The notes below the pieces were generated by a model. The model saw only the letters and a program-made list of their open reading frames with translations, was not told the origin of the DNA and made no database searches. Shown here piece by piece: positions 30,994-39,229 of a DNA stretch of 64,000 nt. The first letter of the stretch is position 1, and each line of letters begins with the position of its first letter. This DNA comes from Carthagonibacter sp032251515 (GTDB lineage Bacteria; Gemmatimonadota; Gemmatimonadetes; Palauibacterales; Palauibacteraceae): assembly GCA_032251515.1 (NCBI GenBank), contig JAVVDU010000007.1, positions 18,789 through 82,788 of the forward strand. Reading direction: 5' to 3'. The position numbers were made by a program, and so were the translations under genes.

Positions 30994-32460
30994 ATGGAAC
31001 TGACGGCCGCCGAAGCCTGGTCCTCCATCACCTCCGCGGCCCGCGAGGTGCTGCCGGAGCAGACGTTCCGGACGTGGCTGGCCCCCACCGAGGCCGTCAC
31101 CCTGTCGGAGACCACCCTCGTCGTGGCCGCTCCCACCCGTTTCGCCATCGAGTGGATCGAGGACAAGTACGGCGACCTCCTGCGCGACATCGCGCGCCGC
31201 CAGCTCGGACCGAAGTTCGACATCCAGCTCGAACAGCGCGGCGGTGGCGCGCGGCTCCAGATTCCCGACATCCTGGCCGGCGGACAGGAAGAGGAGGGGG
31301 TGGCGGGCGGCGGACCGGCCGGTGCGCCGGGAGCGCCCGGCGACTCCGGCGCGCCCGGCGACGCCCTGCCGGCCGGGCCCGGCGAGGGCAGGGCTCGCCA
31401 GACGATGGGCGGCGGGCCGGCGGCGGGCGACACCTTCGCGTCGGGCCTGAACTCGCGCTATACGTTCGAGCGCTTCGTGGTCGGGGCGAACAGCGAGCTC
31501 GCCGCCGCCGCCTGCCGTGGCGTGGCCGACGGGCCGGCGCGCGTCTACAACCCGCTGTTCATCTACGGGGACACGGGGCTCGGGAAGACGCACCTCATGC
31601 ACGCCGTGGGGCACGCGATCCTCGAGCGGTTCCCCGGCACCCGCATCTCGTACGTTCCCTCCGAGCAGTTCACCAACGAGATGATCTCGGCCATCCAGGG
31701 CGGCCGCACGGCGGACTTCCGCCGCCGCTACCGGCGGATCGACGTGCTCCTGGTGGACGACGTGCACTTCCTCGGCAACAAGGAAGGCACGCAGGAGGAG
31801 TTCTTTCACACCTTCAACGCCCTGTACGACGCCCACAAGCAGATCGTCATCACGAGCGACCGGCCGCCGCACGAGATCCCGGGCCTCCAGGAACGGCTCG
31901 TGTCGCGCTTCGAATGGGGTCTCGTCACCGACATCAAGCCGCCCGACTTCGAGACGCGGGTGGCGATCCTGCAGAAGAAGGCGGCCGAGGACCGACTCGT
32001 GCTCGAGGACGACGTCATCGAGTTCATCGCCCGCAACCGCCGCACCTCGGTCCGGCAGCTCGAGGGGGCGGTGATCAAGCTGCTCGCGTACAGCTCGCTC
32101 ACCCGGCGGGAGATCACGGTCGACCTGGCCCGCGAGGCCCTCGGGCCACGGCTCGAGGAGGAGGGCCCCCGCCTCACGGCGAAGGAGGTCCGGGAGACGG
32201 TGGCCGGCGCCTGGCGGGTCACGGTCGAGCAGCTCGTCTCGAAGCGCCGCAACAAGCCGATCACCGTGCCCCGCCAGGTCGCGATGTACCTGATCAAGAC
32301 GATGCTCGACCTGCCGTACACGGAGATCGGATCGCTGTTCGGGGGCCGTGATCACTCCACGGTGATCCACTCGGTGAACAAGGTCGAGGCGGAGATGGCG
32401 TCCGACCCCGACTTCCGCTCGCGCGTCCACGCGGTTCGCGAGCGCCTCGGCCGTGGATGA
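30994..32460 (+). CDS. dnaA: Chromosomal replication initiator DnaA
   Basis: A 488-residue initiator with four domains. Domain I is about 1-85 (AWSSITSAAREVLPEQTFRTWL), and domain II is a Gly/Ala/Pro-rich linker (about 100-150). The AAA+ domain III has Walker A YGDTGLGKTHL, Walker B VLLVDDVHFL and the sensor/arginine-finger region LQERLVSRFEWGL. Domain IV has the DNA-binding signature GGRDHSTVIHSVNKVE near the C-terminus. It opens oriC by ATP-dependent oligomerisation on DnaA boxes. ATG 30994 begins the conserved domain I; upstream in-frame sequence overlaps the promoter. Two CGTGGATGA motifs lie at and just beyond its stop. Confidence 0.97.
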   Translation: MELTAAEAWSSITSAAREVLPEQTFRTWLAPTEAVTLSETTLVVAAPTRFAIEWIEDKYGDLLRDIARRQLGPKFDIQLEQRGGGARLQIPDILAGGQEEEGVAGGGPAGAPGAPGDSGAPGDALPAGPGEGRARQTMGGGPAAGDTFASGLNSRYTFERFVVGANSELAAAACRGVADGPARVYNPLFIYGDTGLGKTHLMHAVGHAILERFPGTRISYVPSEQFTNEMISAIQGGRTADFRRRYRRIDVLLVDDVHFLGNKEGTQEEFFHTFNALYDAHKQIVITSDRPPHEIPGLQERLVSRFEWGLVTDIKPPDFETRVAILQKKAAEDRLVLEDDVIEFIARNRRTSVRQLEGAVIKLLAYSSLTRREITVDLAREALGPRLEEEGPRLTAKEVRETVAGAWRVTVEQLVSKRRNKPITVPRQVAMYLIKTMLDLPYTEIGSLFGGRDHSTVIHSVNKVEAEMASDPDFRSRVHAVRERLGRG

Positions 32461-32772
32461 CGTGGGCCGTGGATGATGTGGACATCTCCGGCGAAGCGGT
32501 GCGGAGAGCGGGGACACCGGGGGAGGGCACGCCGGTCCGCGGTGCTCGGGCGTGGAACACGGGGGAAGAAGCGGCTAGTTTCCCGCAGCGCTCCCACAGC
32601 GCCGCCGTAGCCGCTTCGGCGCGGAAAGCTCGGATCTCCGGGACGTCCGGGGGCGGTTTTCCCCGAGTCCACGGTCCCTACTGATACGACGGTAGATGAA
32701 TATCACCACGAGAAACAGCACGACGTTCCGGGGGAAACCTGCCCGGAGCCCCGAACTCGGAAAGGGAACGGC
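32452..32772. other. Candidate origin of replication (dnaA-dnaN intergenic region)
   Basis: This gap of just over 300 nt holds no gene. Three DnaA-box-like nonamers cluster at its left end: CGTGGATGA (32452-32460, over the dnaA stop), CGTGGATGA (32468-32476) and TGTGGACAT (32477-32485). The part from about 32680 to 32720 is locally AT-richer (ACTGATACGACGG, ATGAATATCACC) and could be an unwinding element. The boxes are weak matches, so the origin could instead lie elsewhere in the rpmH-dnaA-parS neighbourhood. Confidence 0.5.
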
Positions 32773-33876
32773 ATGAAGCTCTCGGTGACGCGCGACAGCC
32801 TGCAGGCGGGACTCGGTGCCGTCGCGGCCACGATCCCGGCCCGGACCACTCTCCCGGTCCTGTCGAACATCCTGCTCGAGGCGAAGGAGGGGTCTCTCAC
32901 CCTCAGCGGAACGGACCTCGACATCTCCGTCTCGGTCCGCATCGACGCGGAGGTGGAGGAAAGCGGGTCGGTCACGCTCCCGGCGCGGAAGTTCGCAGAG
33001 ATCGCGCGCGAGCTGCCCGACGCGCCGGTACACCTGTCCGCCGACGGGGTGGAGGTCCGCATCCAGAGCGGAAAGAGCCGCTTCAAGCTGTTCGGGCTGG
33101 CGCCGGACGAATTCCCCAGCGCCCCCGACGTGAGCTTCGAGGACAGCTGGAAGATGCGGGCCGCCGACCTCCAGGAGCTCATCGCGCGGGTCTCGTTCGC
33201 CGTCTCCACCGAGGAGAGCCGCCCGATCCTGAACGGGGTGCTGTGGCAGCTCCGTCCCGATTCCGTCGTGATGGTAGCGACGAACGGCCATCGCCTGGCC
33301 CGCATGCGGGTGGCCGCCGAGGGGCTCAGCGCCCCGGAGGCGGACCTCATCGTGCCGCCCAAGGCGCTGCAGCAGGTGCAGCGTTTGTTCGGAGCGGAAG
33401 AGACGGTCGAGGTCGCCCGGTCGCGAAACCACCTCGGTTTCCGCTCCGACTCCCGGCGAGTGTTCACGCGCCTCATCGAGGGCCCGTATCCCAACTACGA
33501 GCAGGTCATCCCGACCGACAACGACCGGATCGCCACGGGGAACCGCGATGCTCTGTCGGCGGCGATCCGGCGCATGGCGGTCGTGGCGAGCGACCAGACC
33601 CACCGGATCAAGCTCGTGTTCGGCGAGGGAACTCTCTCCTTCCGCGTGCAGACGCCCGATCTCGGCGAGGCGGAGGAGGAAATGGCGGTGGACTACGACG
33701 GAGAGGCACTCGAGATCGGATTCAACGCGAACTACCTGCTCGAGGTGCTGCGGAACATGCCCGACGAGGACGTGATCATGCAGTTGAAGGCGCCCGAACG
33801 GGCCGCCACGTTTCTGCCCGCCACGGGGGCTCCGGACTATCTCTGCCTGGTAATGCCGCTGCGCCTGCTCGACTGA
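32773..33876 (+). CDS. dnaN: DNA polymerase III sliding clamp, beta subunit
   Basis: A 367-residue beta clamp with three similar domains of about 120 residues. It begins MKLSVTRDSLQAGLGAV, includes TNGHRLARMRV and RVFTRLIEGPYPNYEQVIP, and ends with the conserved C-terminal strand DYLCLVMPLRL. The ring encircles DNA and tethers polymerase III and repair factors. An AAAGGGAA site precedes ATG 32773. Its position after dnaA is the standard one. The last 40 nt overlap an antisense small ORF. Confidence 0.97.
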   Translation: MKLSVTRDSLQAGLGAVAATIPARTTLPVLSNILLEAKEGSLTLSGTDLDISVSVRIDAEVEESGSVTLPARKFAEIARELPDAPVHLSADGVEVRIQSGKSRFKLFGLAPDEFPSAPDVSFEDSWKMRAADLQELIARVSFAVSTEESRPILNGVLWQLRPDSVVMVATNGHRLARMRVAAEGLSAPEADLIVPPKALQQVQRLFGAEETVEVARSRNHLGFRSDSRRVFTRLIEGPYPNYEQVIPTDNDRIATGNRDALSAAIRRMAVVASDQTHRIKLVFGEGTLSFRVQTPDLGEAEEEMAVDYDGEALEIGFNANYLLEVLRNMPDEDVIMQLKAPERAATFLPATGAPDYLCLVMPLRLLD

Positions 33877-34040
33877 GACCTGGCGTCCGCGGCCAGGAGT
33901 CGCTCAACGGCCCGGCCGATGTCCGGGTCTGCGGTGCGCAACCACGTGAGGAAGGCGGTCCGCTCCGCGCCGGAGCGGGCCGCCGCTTCGTTCCGGGCCA
34001 TCTCCACTCGCTCGGCGAACGAGCGGTCTTCCGGCCGCAT
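33837..34040 (-). CDS. Small hypothetical protein, antisense-overlapping the end of dnaN
   Basis: A 67-residue, charged, helical product (ends AVERLLAADARSQSSRR). It starts 5 nt after the amidase stop on the same strand and runs 40 nt into the 3' end of dnaN. The pattern TWLRTADPDIGRAVERLLAAD resembles short helical segments found before kinase or sigma-factor domains, but this is too little to assign a function. No good ribosome-binding site is visible, so it may be untranslated. Confidence 0.4.
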   Translation of the reverse strand: MRPEDRSFAERVEMARNEAAARSGAERTAFLTWLRTADPDIGRAVERLLAADARSQSSRRSGITRQR

Positions 34041-34045
34041 CGGAC

Positions 34046-35782
34046 TCAGGCCGGGACGGACGGGAGGAAACGCGGCGGGCGCCGGTGGCGCGTCGCCTGC
34101 TCGAACCCGTAGGCGATGCGCAGAAGCAGCGGCTCGCTCCACGCCCGCCCGAAGAAGGAGACACCCACGGGCAGGCCGTGCACGAAACCGGCCGGTACCG
34201 TGACGTTGGGGTACCCGGCGATGGCCGCGGGCTCGGAGCTGCTGCCCAGGAAATGATCGCCGTTCACCAGGTCGGTCGTCCAGGCGGGCCCGCCGGTGGG
34301 GGCGAGCAGAGCGTCGAGCCGGTGCCGGTCCATCACCGCGTCGATCCCCTCGTCGCGCGACAGGCGGCGCGCCTCGGCCAGGGCGTCGCGGTAGGCCGGG
34401 TCGCTCAGCGACCCCTTCGCCTCGGCGAGCAGGAAGATCTCCTGCTGGAACCACGGCATCTCTCGCTCCGCGTTCCGCTCGTTGAACTCGATGACCTCCG
34501 CGAGCGTGCGCACCGGCGCCTCGGGGCCGAGCTGCGCCAGGTAGGCGTTCAGGTCCGCCTTGAACTCGTACAGGAGGACCTCCCACTCCGGCTCGCCCAT
34601 CGTGCGGATCGAGCCCGGGTCGGCCGGGTCCACGATCTCCGCTCCCTCGGACCGGAGGGCGGCGATCGCCTCTTCCAGTACGGCGTCCACCTTCTCGTGG
34701 TAGCCGGCGTAACCGCGCGCCACCCCGATGCGGGCCCCGTCGAGGCCGCCCGGCTCGAGGATGGAGGCGTAGTCCAGGCGCGTGCGGCCGGCGCTGCGGC
34801 CCGTCGCCGGATCGGCCGGGTCGACGCCCGTCAGCGGGCCCAGCACGAGGGCCGCATCGCGCACCGAGCGGCCCATCGGACCGGCCGTGTCCTGCGTATG
34901 CGAGATCGGGATGATCCCGCTGCGGCTCGCCAGGCCGACGGTCGGCTTGATTCCCACGATCCCGCTGGCGTGCGAGGGACAGACCACCGAGCCGTCCGTC
35001 TCGGTGCCGAGAGCGGCGGCGGCGAGCGATGCCGCCACGGCGACGGCCGAGCCCGAGCTCGAGCCGCAGGGATTACGGTCGAGGACGTACGGATTGCGGC
35101 ACTGGCCGCCCCGGGCGCTCCACCCGCTGCTCGAGCGGGTGGAGCGGAAGTTCGCCCACTCGCTGAGGTTCGCCTTCCCCAGGAGCACGGCGCCGGCGGC
35201 CCGCAGGCGCTCCGCGACGAACGCGTCGCGCGGCGGGATGGACCCCTCGAGGGCGTACGAGCCGGCCGTCGTGGTCGTGCGGTCGTGGGTGGCGATGTTG
35301 TCCTTCAGGAGGACCGGGATCCCGTGCAGGGGCCCGCGTACCGCGCCATCGGTCCGCTCCGCGTCCCGTTCCTCCGCGATTCGCAGTGCGTCGGGGTTCG
35401 TCTCGATCACGGCCCGCAGCCCGGGCCCGGCGAGATTCGTCGCCTCGATCCGTTCCAGGTAGAGTTCCACGAGACGCCGCGCCGTCCAGCGACCCGACTC
35501 CATCCCTTCCCGCAGCTCGTCGAGGGACACCTCCTCGAGCTCGAACGCCGGCGGTGCGGCGCTTCCCGCCGGAGCGGCCCGTCCGGGCCCCGCGTCGGCC
35601 GTCGCGCCGGCATCGCTCCCGCTCCCGTCACCCGGCGCGCAGCCCGCGGCGCCGGTGAGCAGCAAGGCGCCTCCTGCCACGCCGTATCCCAGGAACTCGC
35701 GCCGGGTGGGGCCCCCGCGAACGCTTCCATCGCGGTCCTCCCGCTCGCGTCCATCTCCTTCCGTCCGCTGGTTCTCGGGCAT
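34046..35782 (-). CDS. Tat-exported amidase-signature lipoprotein
   Basis: A 578-residue amidase. The N-terminus carries a twin-arginine signal (TRREFLGYGVAGGALLL) ending in TGAAGC, so export through Tat followed by lipidation at Cys is likely. The amidase-signature core has the catalytic Lys in PVLLKDNIATHD and the Ser-Gly-rich motif NPCGSSSGSAVAVAAS with the cis-Ser/Ser pair. These enzymes hydrolyse amide bonds of varied substrates in an unusual Ser-Ser-Lys triad. An AAAGGAG site lies 6 nt before ATG 35782. It follows the ATP-grasp gene by 77 nt on the same strand. The substrate cannot be read from sequence; it is not GatA, which is cytosolic and lacks a signal peptide. Confidence 0.9.
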   Translation of the reverse strand: MPENQRTEGDGREREDRDGSVRGGPTRREFLGYGVAGGALLLTGAAGCAPGDGSGSDAGATADAGPGRAAPAGSAAPPAFELEEVSLDELREGMESGRWTARRLVELYLERIEATNLAGPGLRAVIETNPDALRIAEERDAERTDGAVRGPLHGIPVLLKDNIATHDRTTTTAGSYALEGSIPPRDAFVAERLRAAGAVLLGKANLSEWANFRSTRSSSGWSARGGQCRNPYVLDRNPCGSSSGSAVAVAASLAAAALGTETDGSVVCPSHASGIVGIKPTVGLASRSGIIPISHTQDTAGPMGRSVRDAALVLGPLTGVDPADPATGRSAGRTRLDYASILEPGGLDGARIGVARGYAGYHEKVDAVLEEAIAALRSEGAEIVDPADPGSIRTMGEPEWEVLLYEFKADLNAYLAQLGPEAPVRTLAEVIEFNERNAEREMPWFQQEIFLLAEAKGSLSDPAYRDALAEARRLSRDEGIDAVMDRHRLDALLAPTGGPAWTTDLVNGDHFLGSSSEPAAIAGYPNVTVPAGFVHGLPVGVSFFGRAWSEPLLLRIAYGFEQATRHRRPPRFLPSVPA

Positions 35783-35859
35783 GGCGGCTCCTTTCGGGGC
35801 AGAGATCCGGGGCCGGCGGCGCGCCGGGCTCCGGAGCACACGCTAAACCGGTCGTGCCG

Positions 35860-37044
35860 TCAGCGCACGCGCAGCAGCGGCCGGAGATCCGCGCGCAGCG
35901 CGGCGTCGAACGCGGCCGGGTCGCCGTCCGGCGCCTCGGCGAACACGAAGGCGAAGGCCGGATAGCGGCGCCAGTCCATGCGCCGGACCTCCCGCGGGTG
36001 GCGGACCAGGGCGGCCAGCCCGTCCCAGTCCACCGCCACGACCCGGCGGCGGTCCACGTCGGGCGGCACCTCCGCCACCACCAGGGCCCACGTCGAGCGG
36101 CCGGCGCGCGCCGCGATCGCGCCCCAGTCGGGCCGCCGGTCTTCCAGGAACGCGGCGTACGGGTCGATGCCGTAGGCGTGGTGCGCGATGTCGGTGGCGC
36201 ACAACCCGGCGAAGCGCAGCGGGTTCACCTCGATGGGGCGGAGCCGACCATCCCCTCCCACGCGGACTTCCGCGTGCACCGGGAAGTCGTGCAGGCCGAG
36301 GCGGCCGCCCAGTTCGCGCAGGAACGTCCGGAACGGGTCCCTCCAGCGCTCCACGAGGGCGGCCGACGTGAGGTAGACCCGGTCGCTCACGTCCTGCTCG
36401 CCGGAGAAGGCGTGCTCGAGGACGTTCAGGATCACCGGCTCGCCGCGACCGTCGAAGTACGCGTCGAAGGCGTACTCCGCCCCGGCGATCCGACTTTCGA
36501 CCACGTAGCGTTCGAGGCCCAGCACCGCGTCAGGGTACATGCCGCCGAGTCGTTCGACGTCCCGGCGGGCGTCCCGCAGCGCGGCGGGCCAGTCTTCCGC
36601 GGCCGCGACGACCCGCACTCCGGAACTGAAGAACCCGACCGCCGGCTTCAGCACGACCGGGAACGGGATCCCGGGCGGATCGAGGCCCTCGAGATCCGAC
36701 AGCGTGCCGCCGCGGAAGAAGAGATCCGGGTGAACGTCCCGCAGCAGTTCGCGGAACCGGAGCTTGTCCTTCAGCGCCCCGACCGCGGCGGGGAGGTCGG
36801 TCCCGGCGAGGTGCGCCACGATCCAGCCGATCGCGTTCTCGGAGTTCGCGTACAGGCGGGCCGGCGGCCCGCGGCGCGCGCGTCCGGCGGCCGCGAGCCG
36901 GGCGAAGGCCGCGTCGTCGGAGAGCCGGGCCGCGCCGTCCCGGTACAGGCGCTCCGCCATGGCGGTGCGGAGGATGGGGGCGCCGGAGCGGGCGGCGGCG
37001 CGGGCCAGGAACTCCGAGACGTACGGCTCTTCCAGGATGAACAG
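35860..37044 (-). CDS. ATP-grasp domain protein, apparent CTG start
   Basis: A protein of about 394 residues with the ATP-grasp fold: an N-terminal alpha/beta part (LFILEEPYVSEFLARAA), the ATP-binding region with FPVVLKPAVGFFSSGVRVV, acidic metal ligands in PIEVNPLRFAGLC, and AEYAFDAYFDGRGEPVILNV. ATP-grasp enzymes join a carboxylate to an amine or thiol through an acyl-phosphate. No ATG, GTG or TTG exists in frame ahead of the conserved first strand; a CTG at 37044 with GGAG about 8 nt upstream is the best start. It is third in tlpA-dsbD alpha-like-ATP-grasp-amidase. Its substrate is unknown. Confidence 0.8.
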   Translation of the reverse strand: MFILEEPYVSEFLARAAARSGAPILRTAMAERLYRDGAARLSDDAAFARLAAAGRARRGPPARLYANSENAIGWIVAHLAGTDLPAAVGALKDKLRFRELLRDVHPDLFFRGGTLSDLEGLDPPGIPFPVVLKPAVGFFSSGVRVVAAAEDWPAALRDARRDVERLGGMYPDAVLGLERYVVESRIAGAEYAFDAYFDGRGEPVILNVLEHAFSGEQDVSDRVYLTSAALVERWRDPFRTFLRELGGRLGLHDFPVHAEVRVGGDGRLRPIEVNPLRFAGLCATDIAHHAYGIDPYAAFLEDRRPDWGAIAARAGRSTWALVVAEVPPDVDRRRVVAVDWDGLAALVRHPREVRRMDWRRYPAFAFVFAEAPDGDPAAFDAALRADLRPLLRVR

Positions 37045-37132
37045 GGGCGGCTCCGGTGGCGGGCGGGCGGCGGAACTCGGGCGGGCGCCGGGGCTCAGGC
37101 GGGCGCCGGGGAACTCACGGGCGCCGGCGCGC

Positions 37133-37768
37133 TCACGGCGTGTCCGGCCCGTCCGCCAGCGGCGCCTCGAGCGCGACGCGGCGGGGCGGATAGCAGTACT
37201 CCTCGTCGCACGACTGGAGCGTGACCACGAGCCGGGCGGCCGCGTCGGATGCCACGCCGTCCGCCGGCAGGCGCAGGCGCAGACGGGCGACCGTCGTGTC
37301 CGTGAACGACAGGAGCTCCAGCGGCTCGCCGGCGTACCGCACGACCACCGGCACGGGGTCGGGCCAGGCGATCGACTCGAGTGCCGCGCCCTCCGGCAGC
37401 GACACGACCTCCACCGCGGTGGCGATGGGCAGGAGACCCTCCAGGGCGGCCGGCACCACCGGCTCGTCGGGCCACGAGTGGAACGTCCTCGCGTGCTCGA
37501 GGGCGACACGGACCTCGACGAGCGCGCCGCCGCTCACGCCGTCGCGGACGGTCTCGAGCCGCTCGACGCCGGCGACGCGGACCTGCACCGAATCCGCGCC
37601 GCCGCGCACGCCCTGGGCGGCCACGGGGCGTGCCGTGCCGAGCGCCAGGGCCGCCAGCGCGAGCGTGCCGGCGGCCACCCGGCGCGCCAGGACGGTCCGG
37701 CGCGCGTCGGCCGCGGGGTCCGACGCGGCCGCCCGGATCGCCGTGGTCAGCTGGCATGCGGCGCTCAA
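37133..37768 (-). CDS. DsbD-alpha-like periplasmic domain protein
   Basis: A 211-residue exported protein. After a long n-region and hydrophobic stretch (AAGTLALAALALGTARPVAA) comes an immunoglobulin-like domain ending in LQSCDEEYCYPPRRVALEAP. This resembles the N-terminal alpha domain of DsbD, whose Cys pair before YPP shuttles electrons to periplasmic partners; here the Cys are four residues apart. There is no DsbD membrane domain. A TTG at 37768 overlaps the TlpA stop (TTGA) and is the likely start, since no ATG or GTG precedes the signal peptide. Pairing with a TlpA-like thioredoxin suggests a redox pathway, possibly for cytochrome c or disulfide reduction. The start is uncertain. Confidence 0.75.
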   Translation of the reverse strand: MSAACQLTTAIRAAASDPAADARRTVLARRVAAGTLALAALALGTARPVAAQGVRGGADSVQVRVAGVERLETVRDGVSGGALVEVRVALEHARTFHSWPDEPVVPAALEGLLPIATAVEVVSLPEGAALESIAWPDPVPVVVRYAGEPLELLSFTDTTVARLRLRLPADGVASDAAARLVVTLQSCDEEYCYPPRRVALEAPLADGPDTP

Positions 37769-38916
37769 GATCCGTCCTCCCCCGCCATGGCCTCGGCCAG
37801 CGTCGCCGCGAGCCGCTCGCCGCGCAGGTCCTCGTTCGTGGCGAGGATCCGGCCGTCCGGCCCCACCAGGATCGCCCTCGGGATGTTCACGATGTCGAAC
37901 TCGTCGGCGAGGGGCGAGTCGATGCCGCCTTCCACGAACGTGTGCCGCCACGGCATCGTCCAGCGCCCCTCCTCGCGGAAGCGGGCGACATCCGCCGGGT
38001 CGAGGTCGAAGGAGAGGCTGACGATCTCGAAGCCGTGCGGCCCGAACCGCTCGTGCGCCGCGTGCAGGTACGGCATCTCGGTGATGCAGGGGCCGCACCA
38101 GGTGGCCCAGAAGTCCATCAGGTAAGTCCGCCCGAGGAGGCTGTCACGCGTGATCGTGCGCGCCGGATCGTCCAGCGCCGCGACCGCGAAGTCGGGCACG
38201 GGCCGGCCGGGCCGCATGCGCCGGTCGGGCGCGTACAGCTCGCGGGCGCGCGCCGCGGGCTTCGAGTCGGGGTGGCCCGCCACGAGCCGCTCGTACAGGG
38301 TGGCCATCGCGGCCTCGTCGTCCCGCAGCAGCGCGTCCCGTATCAGGTGCTCGAGGGCCACGGCTCGCACGTCGGGATCCGGGTGCCCGTCCGCGACGGC
38401 CCGGGCGTAGGCTCGCGCCTCGTCCGGCCGTCCGGCCGGGCCCAGCGCCTCGGGGAGCGCACGCGGATCGATGCTCCACGCCGGGGCGTCGGGGGAGATC
38501 GCGGCCAGGGCGCGCCTCGCAAGGGAGGCGTCGGTCTTGATGGGCGCCGCGAGGTAGGCGGCGAGCATCCAGGCGCTCGGCTCGTCGCCGGAGGCCGCCG
38601 CGAAGTGCGGCGCGAGCGCCGCGGCCACGGGCGCCGGATCGTACTCCTCGTAGATGCGGCGCATCTCTGCCACGGTGGCGCCCGCCGCCTCCGCGCGGGC
38701 CCGCCGGTCGAAGTAGGCGTCGACGTGCGCGGCGAGGTCGTCGAGGAATGCGGCGAAACGGGGGTCGTCGGCGACCCGGGCCGGCACCGCCGGATCGAAG
38801 CGGAGCCCCGCCGGGGCCGTCCGCTCCTGGGCTCCCGCGGTAGCCGGGGCGGCCACGAGGAGGAGTGGCAGCAGGAGCCGGAACGGGGCTGTCGCGATGG
38901 TCTCACGTACGGACAT
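37765..38916 (-). CDS. TlpA/ResA-like thioredoxin-fold protein, exported
   Basis: A 383-residue protein. A signal peptide (FRLLLPLLLVAAPATAGAQE) is followed by a helical, TPR-like region (about 40-240; ASLARRALAAIS, DEARAYARAVADG). The C-terminal thioredoxin domain has LMDFWATWCGPCITEMPYL, with the redox WCGPC. TlpA/ResA proteins reduce periplasmic disulfides, for example in heme-binding sites of cytochrome c. It leads a leftward operon with the DsbD-alpha-like gene (4-nt overlap). ATG 38916 precedes the signal peptide directly. Divergent from the TPR lipoprotein gene. Confidence 0.9.
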   Translation of the reverse strand: MSVRETIATAPFRLLLPLLLVAAPATAGAQERTAPAGLRFDPAVPARVADDPRFAAFLDDLAAHVDAYFDRRARAEAAGATVAEMRRIYEEYDPAPVAAALAPHFAAASGDEPSAWMLAAYLAAPIKTDASLARRALAAISPDAPAWSIDPRALPEALGPAGRPDEARAYARAVADGHPDPDVRAVALEHLIRDALLRDDEAAMATLYERLVAGHPDSKPAARARELYAPDRRMRPGRPVPDFAVAALDDPARTITRDSLLGRTYLMDFWATWCGPCITEMPYLHAAHERFGPHGFEIVSLSFDLDPADVARFREEGRWTMPWRHTFVEGGIDSPLADEFDIVNIPRAILVGPDGRILATNEDLRGERLAATLAEAMAGEDGS

Positions 38917-39229
38917 GAATGGTCTCCCGGGAGTCGCCGGCTCCGGCGCCGTGGCCATCTGCGGGGCCCTCCGCCGGGGCCGGGGCGGGACGGCGCACCG
39001 GCCGACCCGCCCGCCGTCGTGCTCAACCCGGGCCGGGGTCCCGTGTTCCGCGCTTCCGGCCGGCCGGGTCCCGGGAGGCAGGCCGCGGCACGGGTCATCC
39101 GCAGGATGTCCCAACCCTTCGGTCGGAGACGCATTCCGATGTAGAGTGGAGCGCGAGGCGCTCCGCCGGACGGCCCTCCGACTCGCCGCGCGGCGGGGCG
39201 GACCTGGAGACTCGGCAAGGAGGCGCACG
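38917..39229. other. Divergent intergenic region without a recognisable gene
   Basis: 313 nt between the tlpA-like and TPR genes. I see no convincing ORF, repeat or RNA structure, only weak promoter-like sequence (TAGAGT near 39142 on the plus strand, without a good -35). Confidence 0.5.

Noticed and set aside
37095..37757. A 220-codon minus frame over the DsbD-alpha-like gene
   Set aside because: Out of frame with the signal peptide and Cys motif; Arg/Gly/Pro-rich shadow.
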